Notes: generated by a model from the letters alone, not told the origin. A stretch of 37,636 nucleotides of DNA from Patescibacteria group bacterium (GCA_023485445.1 JAMCZT010000012.1:1-37636), one strand, 5' to 3'. Shown: positions 28,265-36,567, counted from the stretch's first letter. Numbers and translations: made by a program.

Positions 28265-29549
28265 TCTTATTCCCCGCGCTAAACTTTGCGTACTGCCGGC
28301 TTACCCCGACATGCTTTGTCTTTTCCCAACCTTTTTGCCGGCTGCCTTCTCGGAAAACAGCTCTTAAAGCGCTAAAGGCAAGTAACCACTGGTACGGGAA
28401 ATAGGTTACCAGGGCTTGAAAGACAAAAGGAAAATGAAGTGAAAAACCGTAAATCGAGGCAAATTCGTAAAGGCCGATGACGTTAAATAAAAATTGGGCG
28501 GCTAAAAGATAAACTGGAACGTTAAAAAGGATTGCTAAAGCAGTTGGAACTTTGATTAAGAGAGCCATGTAGGCCGAAAAAGGCAGATAGCTCAAAAGGA
28601 TAGCCTGGAAAATTGGAAAAGAGAAAATATAAAAGGCGGTAATTCTTTGTGGCCAAGTGGAAAGTTTTTCCCAATTTTCTTTTTTCAAGATTTGGATAAA
28701 TCCTTGGCTCCAGCGCGTCCTTTGATGGATAAATTGACCAAGCGTCGGAGGGGTTTCCTCCCGCGTGGCGTATTCGTCCCCATAAATTACTCTTACTTTA
28801 TAACCGGAAAGTGAGATTCGGACTCCGACATCAGCATCTTCGGTCAAGATGTTTTCGTCCCAACCGCCAATGTCTTCGAGGACGTCCTTTCGGAAGAATA
28901 TCGTATTCCCCCCTAAGGTTGTAAATCCTTGCTTAGCATGGTAATAGAGACGTGACTTAAACCAGAAAAAATATTCCAGGACGTTATGGACAGAATACCA
29001 GTGCGATCCGAAGTCCATCAGTTGAACGCCGGCTTGAACTACCCGAACGCCTTCATTGGTCATGATCGTATTGATGACGTTAAAAATATCAGGGTGAAAT
29101 TGATCTTCCGCGTCGAATATTGTTATTACTTCTCCTTTGGCGTTGGCTAAACCTAGATTTAGAGCGTGTGGTTTATTGACAGGTTTGTCGGCAAAAATTA
29201 TCAACGTGATGTTACTAATTCCTTTGTCCTTTAGGCTTTTAATCTTCTCTTCTGCCTCTTGGATTGTTCCAGAATCCGATTTCTCACAGATTACCAGGGC
29301 TTCGACTAATTCTTTCGGATAGTTCAGATTGGCGAAATTTTGGATCGTTTGCGAAATTACCCCCTCCTCGTTTTTAGCGGGAAGAAGGGTGGTAAAGGAA
29401 AATTTTGGCGCGGCAAATTCATTAGGGGGTCTTTGTTCCTGAAACTTAGTTTCATCATCCCACGTGTATATCATGAGATAGGTCGTGTATATGGCCTGGA
29501 CGATGACAATAATAGTAAAAATTGTAAGTATGGCTAATATGATAACCAA
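28257..29549 (-). CDS. Family 2 processive-type glycosyltransferase (BcsA/HAS-like)
   Basis: FTTLLPAKNEEGVISQTI, DAEDQF, TEDADVGVRI, QRTRWSQGFIQ; TM segments on both sides. Confidence 0.88.
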   Translation of the reverse strand: MVIILAILTIFTIIVIVQAIYTTYLMIYTWDDETKFQEQRPPNEFAAPKFSFTTLLPAKNEEGVISQTIQNFANLNYPKELVEALVICEKSDSGTIQEAEEKIKSLKDKGISNITLIIFADKPVNKPHALNLGLANAKGEVITIFDAEDQFHPDIFNVINTIMTNEGVRVVQAGVQLMDFGSHWYSVHNVLEYFFWFKSRLYYHAKQGFTTLGGNTIFFRKDVLEDIGGWDENILTEDADVGVRISLSGYKVRVIYGDEYATREETPPTLGQFIHQRTRWSQGFIQILKKENWEKLSTWPQRITAFYIFSFPIFQAILLSYLPFSAYMALLIKVPTALAILFNVPVYLLAAQFLFNVIGLYEFASIYGFSLHFPFVFQALVTYFPYQWLLAFSALRAVFREGSRQKGWEKTKHVGVSRQYAKFSAGNKNE

Positions 29550-29594
29550 AGATAATCCTCCCTAAAATTCCCTATGGCCCGTAAGTATTTTTCG

Positions 29595-30161
29595 TCATTT
29601 GGTAAATTTAAAAGTGCTGATGATCCGAAGCAAATTTTCTTTGTCTTTATCGTAATGAGGATTAGTTGTCTCTGTATTTCCAAATCTAATGTCGTATTGG
29701 ATCTTGTTTTGTTCCAGTTGGGCAACGAGGTAACCAGTTTCGTCTTTGAATACTACTTCCGTTGCTTCCACACTCACGCCATCAATATTAATATTTGTTT
29801 TCCTGACGCTGGGCGGGTTTGACCCGCTAGTCTCTAAGGGTTGGTTTCCGATATTAATCTGAATCCAACCGGTATTTCCACTAAATCTTGTATAGATGGA
29901 GTCTCCACTGCTAACAGTCTTGATTTTCTCCGCTGTTTTCCAATCCTTTGGATAGCTAATGGTATATCCATAAGCGCTGCTGCGGTAAGTTTCGGTCGAC
30001 TCAGAACCGCTGCTCCTGTTAGCCGGTTCTTCAGTTGATGAAGTGGGAGTATCTGGTTTTTGGGACATTTTTGTCCCTAAATAATAAGAGCCCATGGCCA
30101 CGATTAGAATTGCTAAAAGGCTTAAACCAAACTTTATCAGTGATTTTTTTGAAAAATTCAC
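29595..30161 (-). CDS. Hypothetical membrane-anchored protein, PsbP-like C-terminal region
   Basis: N-terminal TM, then YTISYPKDWKTAEKIKTV...; 188 aa. Confidence 0.6.
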   Translation of the reverse strand: MNFSKKSLIKFGLSLLAILIVAMGSYYLGTKMSQKPDTPTSSTEEPANRSSGSESTETYRSSAYGYTISYPKDWKTAEKIKTVSSGDSIYTRFSGNTGWIQINIGNQPLETSGSNPPSVRKTNINIDGVSVEATEVVFKDETGYLVAQLEQNKIQYDIRFGNTETTNPHYDKDKENLLRIISTFKFTK

Positions 30162-30345
30162 GTTTTCCTCCCGTTTTCGTGATTATTCATCCTTGAATTT
30201 TCTAATTTACATGGGAGGAAAGTCAATCAGGGGCCAAGAGGCTAGTTGGATGAGAGAGGACAGTAATTTTTCACTTAGGGTTGAAGTGACGGCTGAATTG
30301 TGATAAAATTTCTTAGTCAAATTTGGTTAAACCTTGCCTTTTCGT

Positions 30346-30420
30346 GGGCCCGTAGCTCAATGGTAGAGCGACAGCCTTTTAAGCTGTGCGTTGAGGGTTC
30401 GAATCCCCCCGGGCTCACCA
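30346..30420 (+). tRNA. tRNA-Lys (anticodon TTT), CCA encoded
   Basis: GGGCCCG/CGGGCTC acceptor; anticodon loop CTTTTAA in ACAGC/GCTGT; T-arm GGGTTCGAATCCC. Confidence 0.95.
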
Positions 30421-31916
30421 GATAGTGTTAAAACAGACTGGGGATTAGATTGATATAACGAGCTAAATGGAACTTTCCATTTTATGTCAACTATATTTCT
30501 GTCGTCTACAATTAAGGTTTCAAAAAAAGCCTTATGGTACATAAGGCGAGTTGGAGTATCAGAAACTTTATAGAGCTTGTAGAGATTTCCTAACACTTCT
30601 ACAGTTTTATTTAAGGCCACCAGATTAGCGTGGTCGTCATCTTGTATTTCTTTAAGTCTTACATTGGCTAAATCCAAGTCCCTTTGAATTAGTTGAAGTT
30701 TTCCATAGCACAAGTCTTTATCAATTAACCCTTCTAACCTGTCATCAAGTAACTTTTGCTGCTGTTCCTCAAGTTTTGCGATCTTGGCTCTCAAAGCCCG
30801 TCTTTCGTTACCAACTCCTTGCGTTCTGTTTTCCTCCATCTGTTTTATCTGCAATTTGGCCAAAGAAATAAGCTCTTCCGATAACTGCATATGTTTGAAA
30901 AGTTGCATCACCTGATCTTGAATTACTTTATCCGGTACCATTTTTTGAACACAATGTAAGCCGTAACGAGCAGCAGAACTGCAACGATAATAGGAAAACC
31001 TGCCTTGCTTGTGGGTCTCAGCTACATAGTGTCTGCCACACTTAGCACAAGTTAAAATCCCCCTTAAAGAGAAACGATATTTAATATCTTTCGAGGTATT
31101 TTTCTTTCTTAACGCTAAAACGTCCTGTACTCTGTAAAAAAGTTCCGGAGAAACTAAAGGTTCATGAGTGCCCATCATTGTATTTCCGCCCCATTCCATA
31201 TATCCCATGTAGAATTTATTTTGGAGCATGTGTTTAACATTGCTGGGAGTAAGAGTTTTACCAGTCCTGGATTTAAACCCAATCTTTTTTAATTCATCGG
31301 CGGTAGCATTTAGAGTAAATTTAGTAGTAGCAAAAAGCCTAAATATCTTTTGGATCATTGGACCGCGAACAGGGTCAACCTCAACTGTTTTTACTAAAGT
31401 CCCGTCTTCATTTGGTTCTTTTTTATTGATATATCCAAGCGGGGCTACTGTTGGCCAACGGCCTTTTTTAAATGCTTGTGTCATACCCTTTTTAACCTCC
31501 TGTCCAAGGTTGGCAGAATAGAACTCGGCAACTGAAGCCATAATATTTTCTAACAGATGACCTGTTGGGCTATCGTCAACCGGTTCTACTACTGATACTA
31601 ATTGTACATCATGTTTTTTAAGAATTGTACGGATAGCTGCATGATCGCCCACATTACGAGCTAGTCTATCTATCTTATGAACTATAATCATCTCAACATT
31701 TTTATCTTTTTTGCATCGGCTCAACATTTCTTGAAGCGCTGGGCGGTTAGCGCTTCTTGCAGATTCTCCGGCGTCTATATAAATGTCTTTCTCTTGGTCA
31801 ACTTGCCATTGCTTTAATTCTGCGTATTTCAAGCAGGCTTCCTTTTGAGCAGGAATAGACAGGCCTTTATCGGCTTGCTCATCAGTTGATACCCTAAGAT
31901 AGATTAAAGCTCTCAT
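30357..31916 (-). CDS. Large serine recombinase (integrase), C-terminus overlapping antisense tRNA-Lys
   Basis: LIYLRVSTDEQADKGLSIPAQ, HKIDRLARN, recombinase domain, CAKCGRHYVAETH zinc ribbon; the last ~20 residues (GEPGGIRTLNAQLKRLSLYH) are antisense tRNA. Confidence 0.92.
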   Translation of the reverse strand: MRALIYLRVSTDEQADKGLSIPAQKEACLKYAELKQWQVDQEKDIYIDAGESARSANRPALQEMLSRCKKDKNVEMIIVHKIDRLARNVGDHAAIRTILKKHDVQLVSVVEPVDDSPTGHLLENIMASVAEFYSANLGQEVKKGMTQAFKKGRWPTVAPLGYINKKEPNEDGTLVKTVEVDPVRGPMIQKIFRLFATTKFTLNATADELKKIGFKSRTGKTLTPSNVKHMLQNKFYMGYMEWGGNTMMGTHEPLVSPELFYRVQDVLALRKKNTSKDIKYRFSLRGILTCAKCGRHYVAETHKQGRFSYYRCSSAARYGLHCVQKMVPDKVIQDQVMQLFKHMQLSEELISLAKLQIKQMEENRTQGVGNERRALRAKIAKLEEQQQKLLDDRLEGLIDKDLCYGKLQLIQRDLDLANVRLKEIQDDDHANLVALNKTVEVLGNLYKLYKVSDTPTRLMYHKAFFETLIVDDRNIVDIKWKVPFSSLYQSNPQSVLTLSGEPGGIRTLNAQLKRLSLYH

Positions 31917-31960
31917 ATTTTCCGCTTGATTTTTGACCCAAAATTTGGTAGTATACTAAT

Positions 31961-32057
31961 ACCGAATGATCCTTGTGGTGAAAGTACCTTACTTTTAGGG
32001 AGCGAATGTCGGCACTGGCAACAGATGACCGTCTTGGCCACAGGGATCGCTTTTTTT
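31961..32057 (+). ncRNA. Copy B of the duplicated structured RNA motif
   Basis: Closing stem GATCCTTGTGG (31968-31978)/CCACAGGGATC (32038-32048), 11 of 11 paired with one wobble; CCTTA-CTTT-TAGGG; CGGCACTG-GCAA-CAGATGACCG; TATACT at 31952; T7 tract at 32051-32057. Confidence 0.75.
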
Positions 32058-32061
32058 AGGT

Positions 32062-32691
32062 CTAGTAAGGCTTCCATAAATCTTCCTCTCTTTTCTTGAT
32101 AATCTTGTAAAACTTATCTTCTGAACGATTGTATTTTCGATAAATTGCCCCACAAACCATATCGGCAAGCTGTAGTAAATTATTACTTTTTGAATCCTGG
32201 TGTTTTAGTCTTCCGATAATCTTTTCTATATTTGTATTCAGCCTTTTTCTTAGATATCCATTAAAATCATCAACAAAGGATTTCGAAATACGGTCTATAA
32301 AAATGGAAGCATTTTTCATTCTCGATTCTGCTCTCAAAAATAGATGGTCGGCAACAATCATATAAAGACTGTCTTTAGGATATATCGGGTTCTGTTTAGC
32401 AAGGATTGCTTTATCAACAATCACAGTTCTATAGCGGAAATTAAATTTTGATAGTTTTTGTAAGAAGGCCTTTTTATACTTATCAGATGTACCGGTGCTA
32501 AATTTAAACTCAAAGTTTTCCGGGAGTTTTAACTCTTTGCGGATTTCTTTTACTGCCTCATTTGCTTTTTCCGCATCAGCCAAGCTATCGAAAATAATGA
32601 TAACTAAAACAAAAAACCTACTGGAAGTTTTACTGAACTTAAATCCAGTATCACCGGACTCATCCATAAAAATTAACATTGCGATTGCCAT
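32062..32691 (-). CDS. DUF3800-like protein
   Basis: N-terminal LIFMDESGDTGFKF and later LLQLADMVCGAIYRKY. Confidence 0.85.
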   Translation of the reverse strand: MAIAMLIFMDESGDTGFKFSKTSSRFFVLVIIIFDSLADAEKANEAVKEIRKELKLPENFEFKFSTGTSDKYKKAFLQKLSKFNFRYRTVIVDKAILAKQNPIYPKDSLYMIVADHLFLRAESRMKNASIFIDRISKSFVDDFNGYLRKRLNTNIEKIIGRLKHQDSKSNNLLQLADMVCGAIYRKYNRSEDKFYKIIKKREEDLWKPY

Positions 32692-33134
32692 TATTTTTCC
32701 CCCCGTAAAATTTCTAAACGATATTTAACCAATTCTTCCGTAACGCAAAAGCGATCTGATAATTCACGTATTGAAAGATTGATTAAGGGTTTTATAAGTT
32801 TTTCAGGGATTAAAAGTTCAGCTGCAAAGGCTTGCGCTTCACATTCCTGCTTAAAGGTTACAAATTGATCGTGGGTTTCAAAATATAAATGATTTCCTTC
32901 GTGCAAAAAATGATGTCCGAGTGCATGGGCTATTAGTTCTCGTCTTTTCTTTACTCCAACAGTATTTTGGATACCAATACTGTCTCCCAAGTAGGCTTCT
33001 TTAATCCGTCCGGAAAAATGCCAGTCGTCCAGGCAGATCCGCTCACGCTTAATAATTTTTTCTATGTTTATTGGGGCAGAGGAAAGTTTATTTTGTTGTA
33101 AAATTTCCTTAGCCCTTTTTAGGGCCTTTTTCAT
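32691..33134 (-). CDS. ImmA/IrrE-family metallopeptidase-like protein
   Basis: RELIAHALGHHFLHEGNHLYF (HxxxH-type) and ECEAQAFAAELLIPE. Confidence 0.85.
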   Translation of the reverse strand: MKKALKRAKEILQQNKLSSAPINIEKIIKRERICLDDWHFSGRIKEAYLGDSIGIQNTVGVKKRRELIAHALGHHFLHEGNHLYFETHDQFVTFKQECEAQAFAAELLIPEKLIKPLINLSIRELSDRFCVTEELVKYRLEILRGEK

Positions 33135-33570
33135 ACTTTTTCCTTCGTGACTTAACGAAGTCTATATAATCAAGCAAAGACTGCTTCTCATCATCCGTCA
33201 TTTTAGGGACTTCTTTTAACATTAAAGTAAAAGCCACGTCTTCTTCTATTTTAGGTCGCTTGCTATCCAGATAACCAGCTTTCTCAAAGATTATTTCATG
33301 GTCAACATTGTAAATTAAGGCAAGAGTGCCTAATATCACCGGAGAAGGACGACTGACACGGCGACTTTCGATATTGGAGATATAAGCGTAGGAGATAAGA
33401 CCTTCTTTTTTTATAACGCCTTTCTTGTAAAGTTTCTTAGCTTCTTCTTCAACATCCCTCATGCTTAGATGGCGGAGCTTTCGGAGAAAATAAACATAAT
33501 CTGCTAAATCGCGGAATTCTTCAGGACTTCTCAAAGGTGATTGCTTTATTTCTTTTGCCTTTTTTCTCAT
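33109..33570 (-). CDS. XRE-family HTH regulator
   Basis: LRKLRHLSMRDVEEEAKKL...GLISYAYISNIESRRVSRPSPVILGTLALIYNVD; overlaps the ImmA/IrrE gene. Confidence 0.85.
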   Translation of the reverse strand: MRKKAKEIKQSPLRSPEEFRDLADYVYFLRKLRHLSMRDVEEEAKKLYKKGVIKKEGLISYAYISNIESRRVSRPSPVILGTLALIYNVDHEIIFEKAGYLDSKRPKIEEDVAFTLMLKEVPKMTDDEKQSLLDYIDFVKSRRKKYEKGPKKG

Positions 33571-33629
33571 ACTTATTCTAAGGTAGCAAAATAGTTAACA
33601 GTTGTCAACAATAATTAAAAGAAAGTTTA

Positions 33630-33658
33630 TTGACCATAGTTAAAATTATATATAAACT
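33630..33658 (+). promoter_or_regulatory. Rightward promoter in the divergent regulator region
   Basis: TTGACC - 17 nt - TAAACT, between divergent HTH genes. Confidence 0.6.
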
Positions 33659-33689
33659 AATTTTATCTTGTTAATTTTCTCTAACACTT

Positions 33690-33926
33690 ATGGAAGATAC
33701 ATTAAAGAAGATAAACAATAATGAGCCTAGAATTAACCACGAACTTTTCAACAAAGCTCGTCTTCAAAAAGGATTATCCAGAATGAAATTAGCGCTTGAA
33801 GCAGAAGTTGCACCGCAAACTGTAAATCGACTTTTACAGGGAAAACCTACCCGTCCGTCAAATGTTAAAAAAGTTGGGGAAGCCTTAGAAATTCCCCCGC
33901 ATGATTGGTACATAAGGGACAAATAA
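33690..33926 (+). CDS. Small XRE/Cro-like HTH protein
   Basis: LFNKARLQKGLSRMKLALEAEVAPQTVNRLLQGKPTRPSNVKKVGEALEI. Confidence 0.85.
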   Translation: MEDTLKKINNNEPRINHELFNKARLQKGLSRMKLALEAEVAPQTVNRLLQGKPTRPSNVKKVGEALEIPPHDWYIRDK

Positions 33927-33930
33927 AAAA

Positions 33931-34065
33931 ATGTTGGAGCTAGAAGTAATAAGAAAATACTATCCGAATTTACCGGATGAGCAATTAAAAAGCATTCAGG
34001 AATTTGTATACATGCTTTGTTGCGGACTAATGCAATATTTCTACGGCGATAATTGGGAAGGCTAA
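33931..34065 (+). CDS. Small hypothetical protein, 44 aa (MLELEVIRKYYPNLPDEQLKSIQEFVYMLCCGLMQYFYGDNWEG)
   Basis: Tightly packed between the HTH gene and the M23 gene; below the ORF-track cutoff. Confidence 0.55.
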   Translation: MLELEVIRKYYPNLPDEQLKSIQEFVYMLCCGLMQYFYGDNWEG

Positions 34066-34066
34066 T

Positions 34067-34678
34067 ATGGATTTAAAAATAGGAAAACCATTAGAAGGAG
34101 AGCTGATTATTACTTTCCCCTTTGGGGCAAACACAGACTGGTATTTAAAACAGTTTGGTTATCCGCACAACGGAGTTGATTTTAGGGCAAGTATTGGAAC
34201 ACCGGTTTTAGCAGTTGATGATGGAGAAGTTATTTTTAATGACGATATTGCAGACGCAGACGGAATGGGAATTATTATCAAACATTCATGGGGTCAATCT
34301 TTATACTGGCATCTTTCCAAAATTGGAGTAAGGATTGGTGAACAAATCACTAAAGGTCAGGAAATAGGAAAAAGCGGAGCCACCGGTTTTGTTACCGGTC
34401 CTCATCTTCACTTTGGAGTGAAAGTTCAGGGAGATGCACCGGAAGGGATGAAAGGTTGGACTGATCCGATGAAATATATAAGCGAGGTACCAACAAGCGC
34501 CATCAATGAAGCCAAAATTGTTAATCATTATCGAGTTCAGCCCGGAGACTCGCTGTGGAAAATAAGCGAAAAGTTTTATGGCAATGGTAATCGCTGGAAA
34601 GATATTTTTGAAGCCAACAAGGAACAGATTCAAAATCCGGATTTAATTTACCCGGATCAGGTATTTATAGTTCCGTAA
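34067..34678 (+). CDS. M23 peptidase with C-terminal LysM domain
   Basis: YPHNGVDFRASIGTPVLAVDDGEV, GPHLHFGVK, YRVQPGDSLWKISEKFYGNGNRWKDI. Confidence 0.92.
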   Translation: MDLKIGKPLEGELIITFPFGANTDWYLKQFGYPHNGVDFRASIGTPVLAVDDGEVIFNDDIADADGMGIIIKHSWGQSLYWHLSKIGVRIGEQITKGQEIGKSGATGFVTGPHLHFGVKVQGDAPEGMKGWTDPMKYISEVPTSAINEAKIVNHYRVQPGDSLWKISEKFYGNGNRWKDIFEANKEQIQNPDLIYPDQVFIVP

Positions 34679-34683
34679 ATTTA

Positions 34684-34716
34684 TGCCCGCCGGTTCAGGG
34701 CAGGAGCTGGCGGGCA
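34684..34716 (+). repeat. Perfect 8-bp hairpin
   Basis: TGCCCGCC...GGCGGGCA around GGTTCAGGGCAGGAGCT; lies in the gap before the next gene. Confidence 0.6.
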
Positions 34717-34733
34717 CCAAAAATATAAAAAGT

Positions 34734-35111
34734 ATGGGAGAACTTGAAGAGTTTGCAAAAGCAAATAGTCCGTATTTAATGCTAAAGCCTGGAGAATCCG
34801 CGGTGGGTATTTACTGCGGATATAAAATGGTGCCAAGTTTTCGGGACCCAACCAAAGAAAATCCCCGCTATACCATTGAAGTTGACGGCGAGAAAAAACT
34901 ATTTACTTCTTCAGCTTCCCGGATTGCTTTGTTTTTCTCGGAAATAAAAGAGGGCGAATTTATCAAAATCACTAAAGTTAAGCAGGGTGAAAGTGTCCAC
35001 TATGAAGTACAAAGAGCAAATAGTGATAGTCCGGTGTGGAATAAAGGTAATCCGGAAATTTCAGATGAGGACATGGAAGAAATAAGTAAAAACGCCAAGA
35101 AGAAAACTTAG
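34734..35111 (+). CDS. Hypothetical protein, possibly OB-fold-like
   Basis: ATG at 34734 avoids the hairpin; MLKPGESAVGIYCGYK...FIKITKVKQGESVHYEV looks beta-rich. Confidence 0.6.
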   Translation: MGELEEFAKANSPYLMLKPGESAVGIYCGYKMVPSFRDPTKENPRYTIEVDGEKKLFTSSASRIALFFSEIKEGEFIKITKVKQGESVHYEVQRANSDSPVWNKGNPEISDEDMEEISKNAKKKT

Positions 35112-35119
35112 TTACTTCT

Positions 35120-35330
35120 GGCAGGTCGCTGGGGGTTTGCATGGTGGGAGCGACCAAAAGAGAGTGGTGCAATTCCCTCCGGGAGCTGAGAGGTTAAAAC
35201 CTCAAAGCTCTTTAAGTCTCACCAGCCGTTCGGCGAGAAACTAACCCAGACGGGATAGGAAAGCAAAAACTTTCCTCGCAGGCGGTCTCCTAGCCTCATT
35301 TCGGCGTTAATGGGGTTAGGGGGACCGTTT
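35120..35330 (+). ncRNA. Compact structured RNA candidate with possible pseudoknot
   Basis: Stems GGTCGCT/AGCGACC (35124-35130/35149-35155), GAGCT/AGCTC, GAGGTT/AACCTC, GCCG/CGGC, GGAAAG/CTTTCC, CTAACCC/GGGTTAG (35241-35247/35313-35319) crossing CGGTC/GACCG (35283-35287/35323-35327). Confidence 0.6.
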
Positions 35331-35447
35331 GCTTAAAATCTACCCTCCAGGATAGAAATAAACAAAGTTTTTCTAACGAATAAAAAAATATAACGCCAAA
35401 AATAAACAAGTTTTAACTATGGTAAGTAATTGTAAGTTTAAGTCATT

Positions 35448-36567
35448 TATAATCGGCAACGATAAAAAATTTCAGCGCGGGCAGTAAGCCTAGTTTAACA
35501 GATTGAGGTTCGTCCCGCGCAACATCGGAAGCCAATGGGTGCATGCACTTTGAAATTGTAGGTTATGCTTAGCGCAAGCTCGAAAGCAGGGAAAAACAGA
35601 CGCATTGTGTTTCTTTTTCGGCGGCTGTTGCCTGCCCCCCGAGCGAAGCGCACGAGCCAAAAAGAGGGGGCGCGCTAAGATAACCCTTCGCGATTTATAA
35701 GAGTTTTGGCGCCGCGCCCCCAATAACCCAAGCGAGCGCGAAGTAGACCTTAGTATTAAAAGATAAGCGCGAGCGCCCACAGGATCAGTGTCAAGGTTGG
35801 CGCACGGGTACAAAGGTTGAGTTTCCACAAGCCTATCGACGGCGAGGGGGGCTCCCCCCGCAAGCAGGTAAGCGACCAGAGGGAGCGCCCCTGCGCAGAA
35901 GGGGGGAAACCGACAAGGAGCGAAGCGACGCGGAGGAGAGGGGAAAAGGCACACCCCCGCGTAGGCAGGCGGTACTAAACCACCCTAAAAGGTAGCCGTC
36001 CCGCCGAAGAGGTAGGGTTCAAAATAAACTTTTTCGGGCGGCGAGGTAGAGACTGTACCAAGCTATTAGAAAGCAAGGACAAGGGCGAGGCGCCCCCTAG
36101 GGCGCCCTCTCGCCCAGCGAACGAGCACCTTTAAAAATTATGATAAAAGCGAGTGAGCGATAAGCGGGGGTCACAGCCGCCGAAATAGGCGTAGGATGGT
36201 TCAACTCGCACCGAATCCGCTATTGGCGGATTCCACTTCAACGCCGCTAAATACCGGATGAATTACTTCGGGAGAAGTTTTGGTTATTACAAAAAGATAA
36301 TTCTTTTTAGTAATAGTTAGCGGGCGTTGAAACAGAAAGGGATAAAAAAGCGGGCACGGCAAGCGAGCGAAGACCGCAAGAGATGGAGCGAGCGCGCCAG
36401 AAAGAGCAACGGAAACAGGAAATCATGGGAATTGGAGGCGACGAGTTGGAGAAATTGAGGCTCCGACGAGCCGCCGAATAAGCGAAGCAGCGGGAGGTAC
36501 AGGGTTCCCGCTGCGTAGCGTCAGAGAAAGGGAAAAAAAGCGACTATAGATTATCGCCCGCTTTTTT
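35448..36567 (+). ncRNA. Large ORF-free, hairpin-dense segment; candidate large structured RNA
   Basis: TATAAT at 35448-35453; perfect stems incl. GCGCGGG/CCCGCGC, GGGGGCGCG/CGCGCCCCC, GGGCGAG..CTCGCCC, GAATCCGC/GCGGATTC, CAACGCC/GGCGTTG, GCAGCGGGA/TCCCGCTGC; terminator-like AAAAAAGCG...CGCTTTTTT at 36534-36567. Confidence 0.55.

Noticed and set aside
32062-33570. Classical toxin-antitoxin system
   Set aside because: XRE + ImmA/IrrE-like metallopeptidase resembles mobile-element regulatory modules more than a known TA pair; no recognised toxin fold.
34683-34733. Start of CDS at 34683
   Set aside because: That start sits at an 8-bp perfect hairpin; the ATG at 34734 gives a more normal N-terminus.
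35490-35954. 154-aa minus-strand ORF (MCLFPSPPRRFAPCRFPPFCAGALP...)
   Set aside because: Low-complexity, Arg/Pro/Cys-rich translation of a hairpin-dense GC-rich region, no RBS and no recognisable domain; better explained as antisense of structured non-coding sequence.
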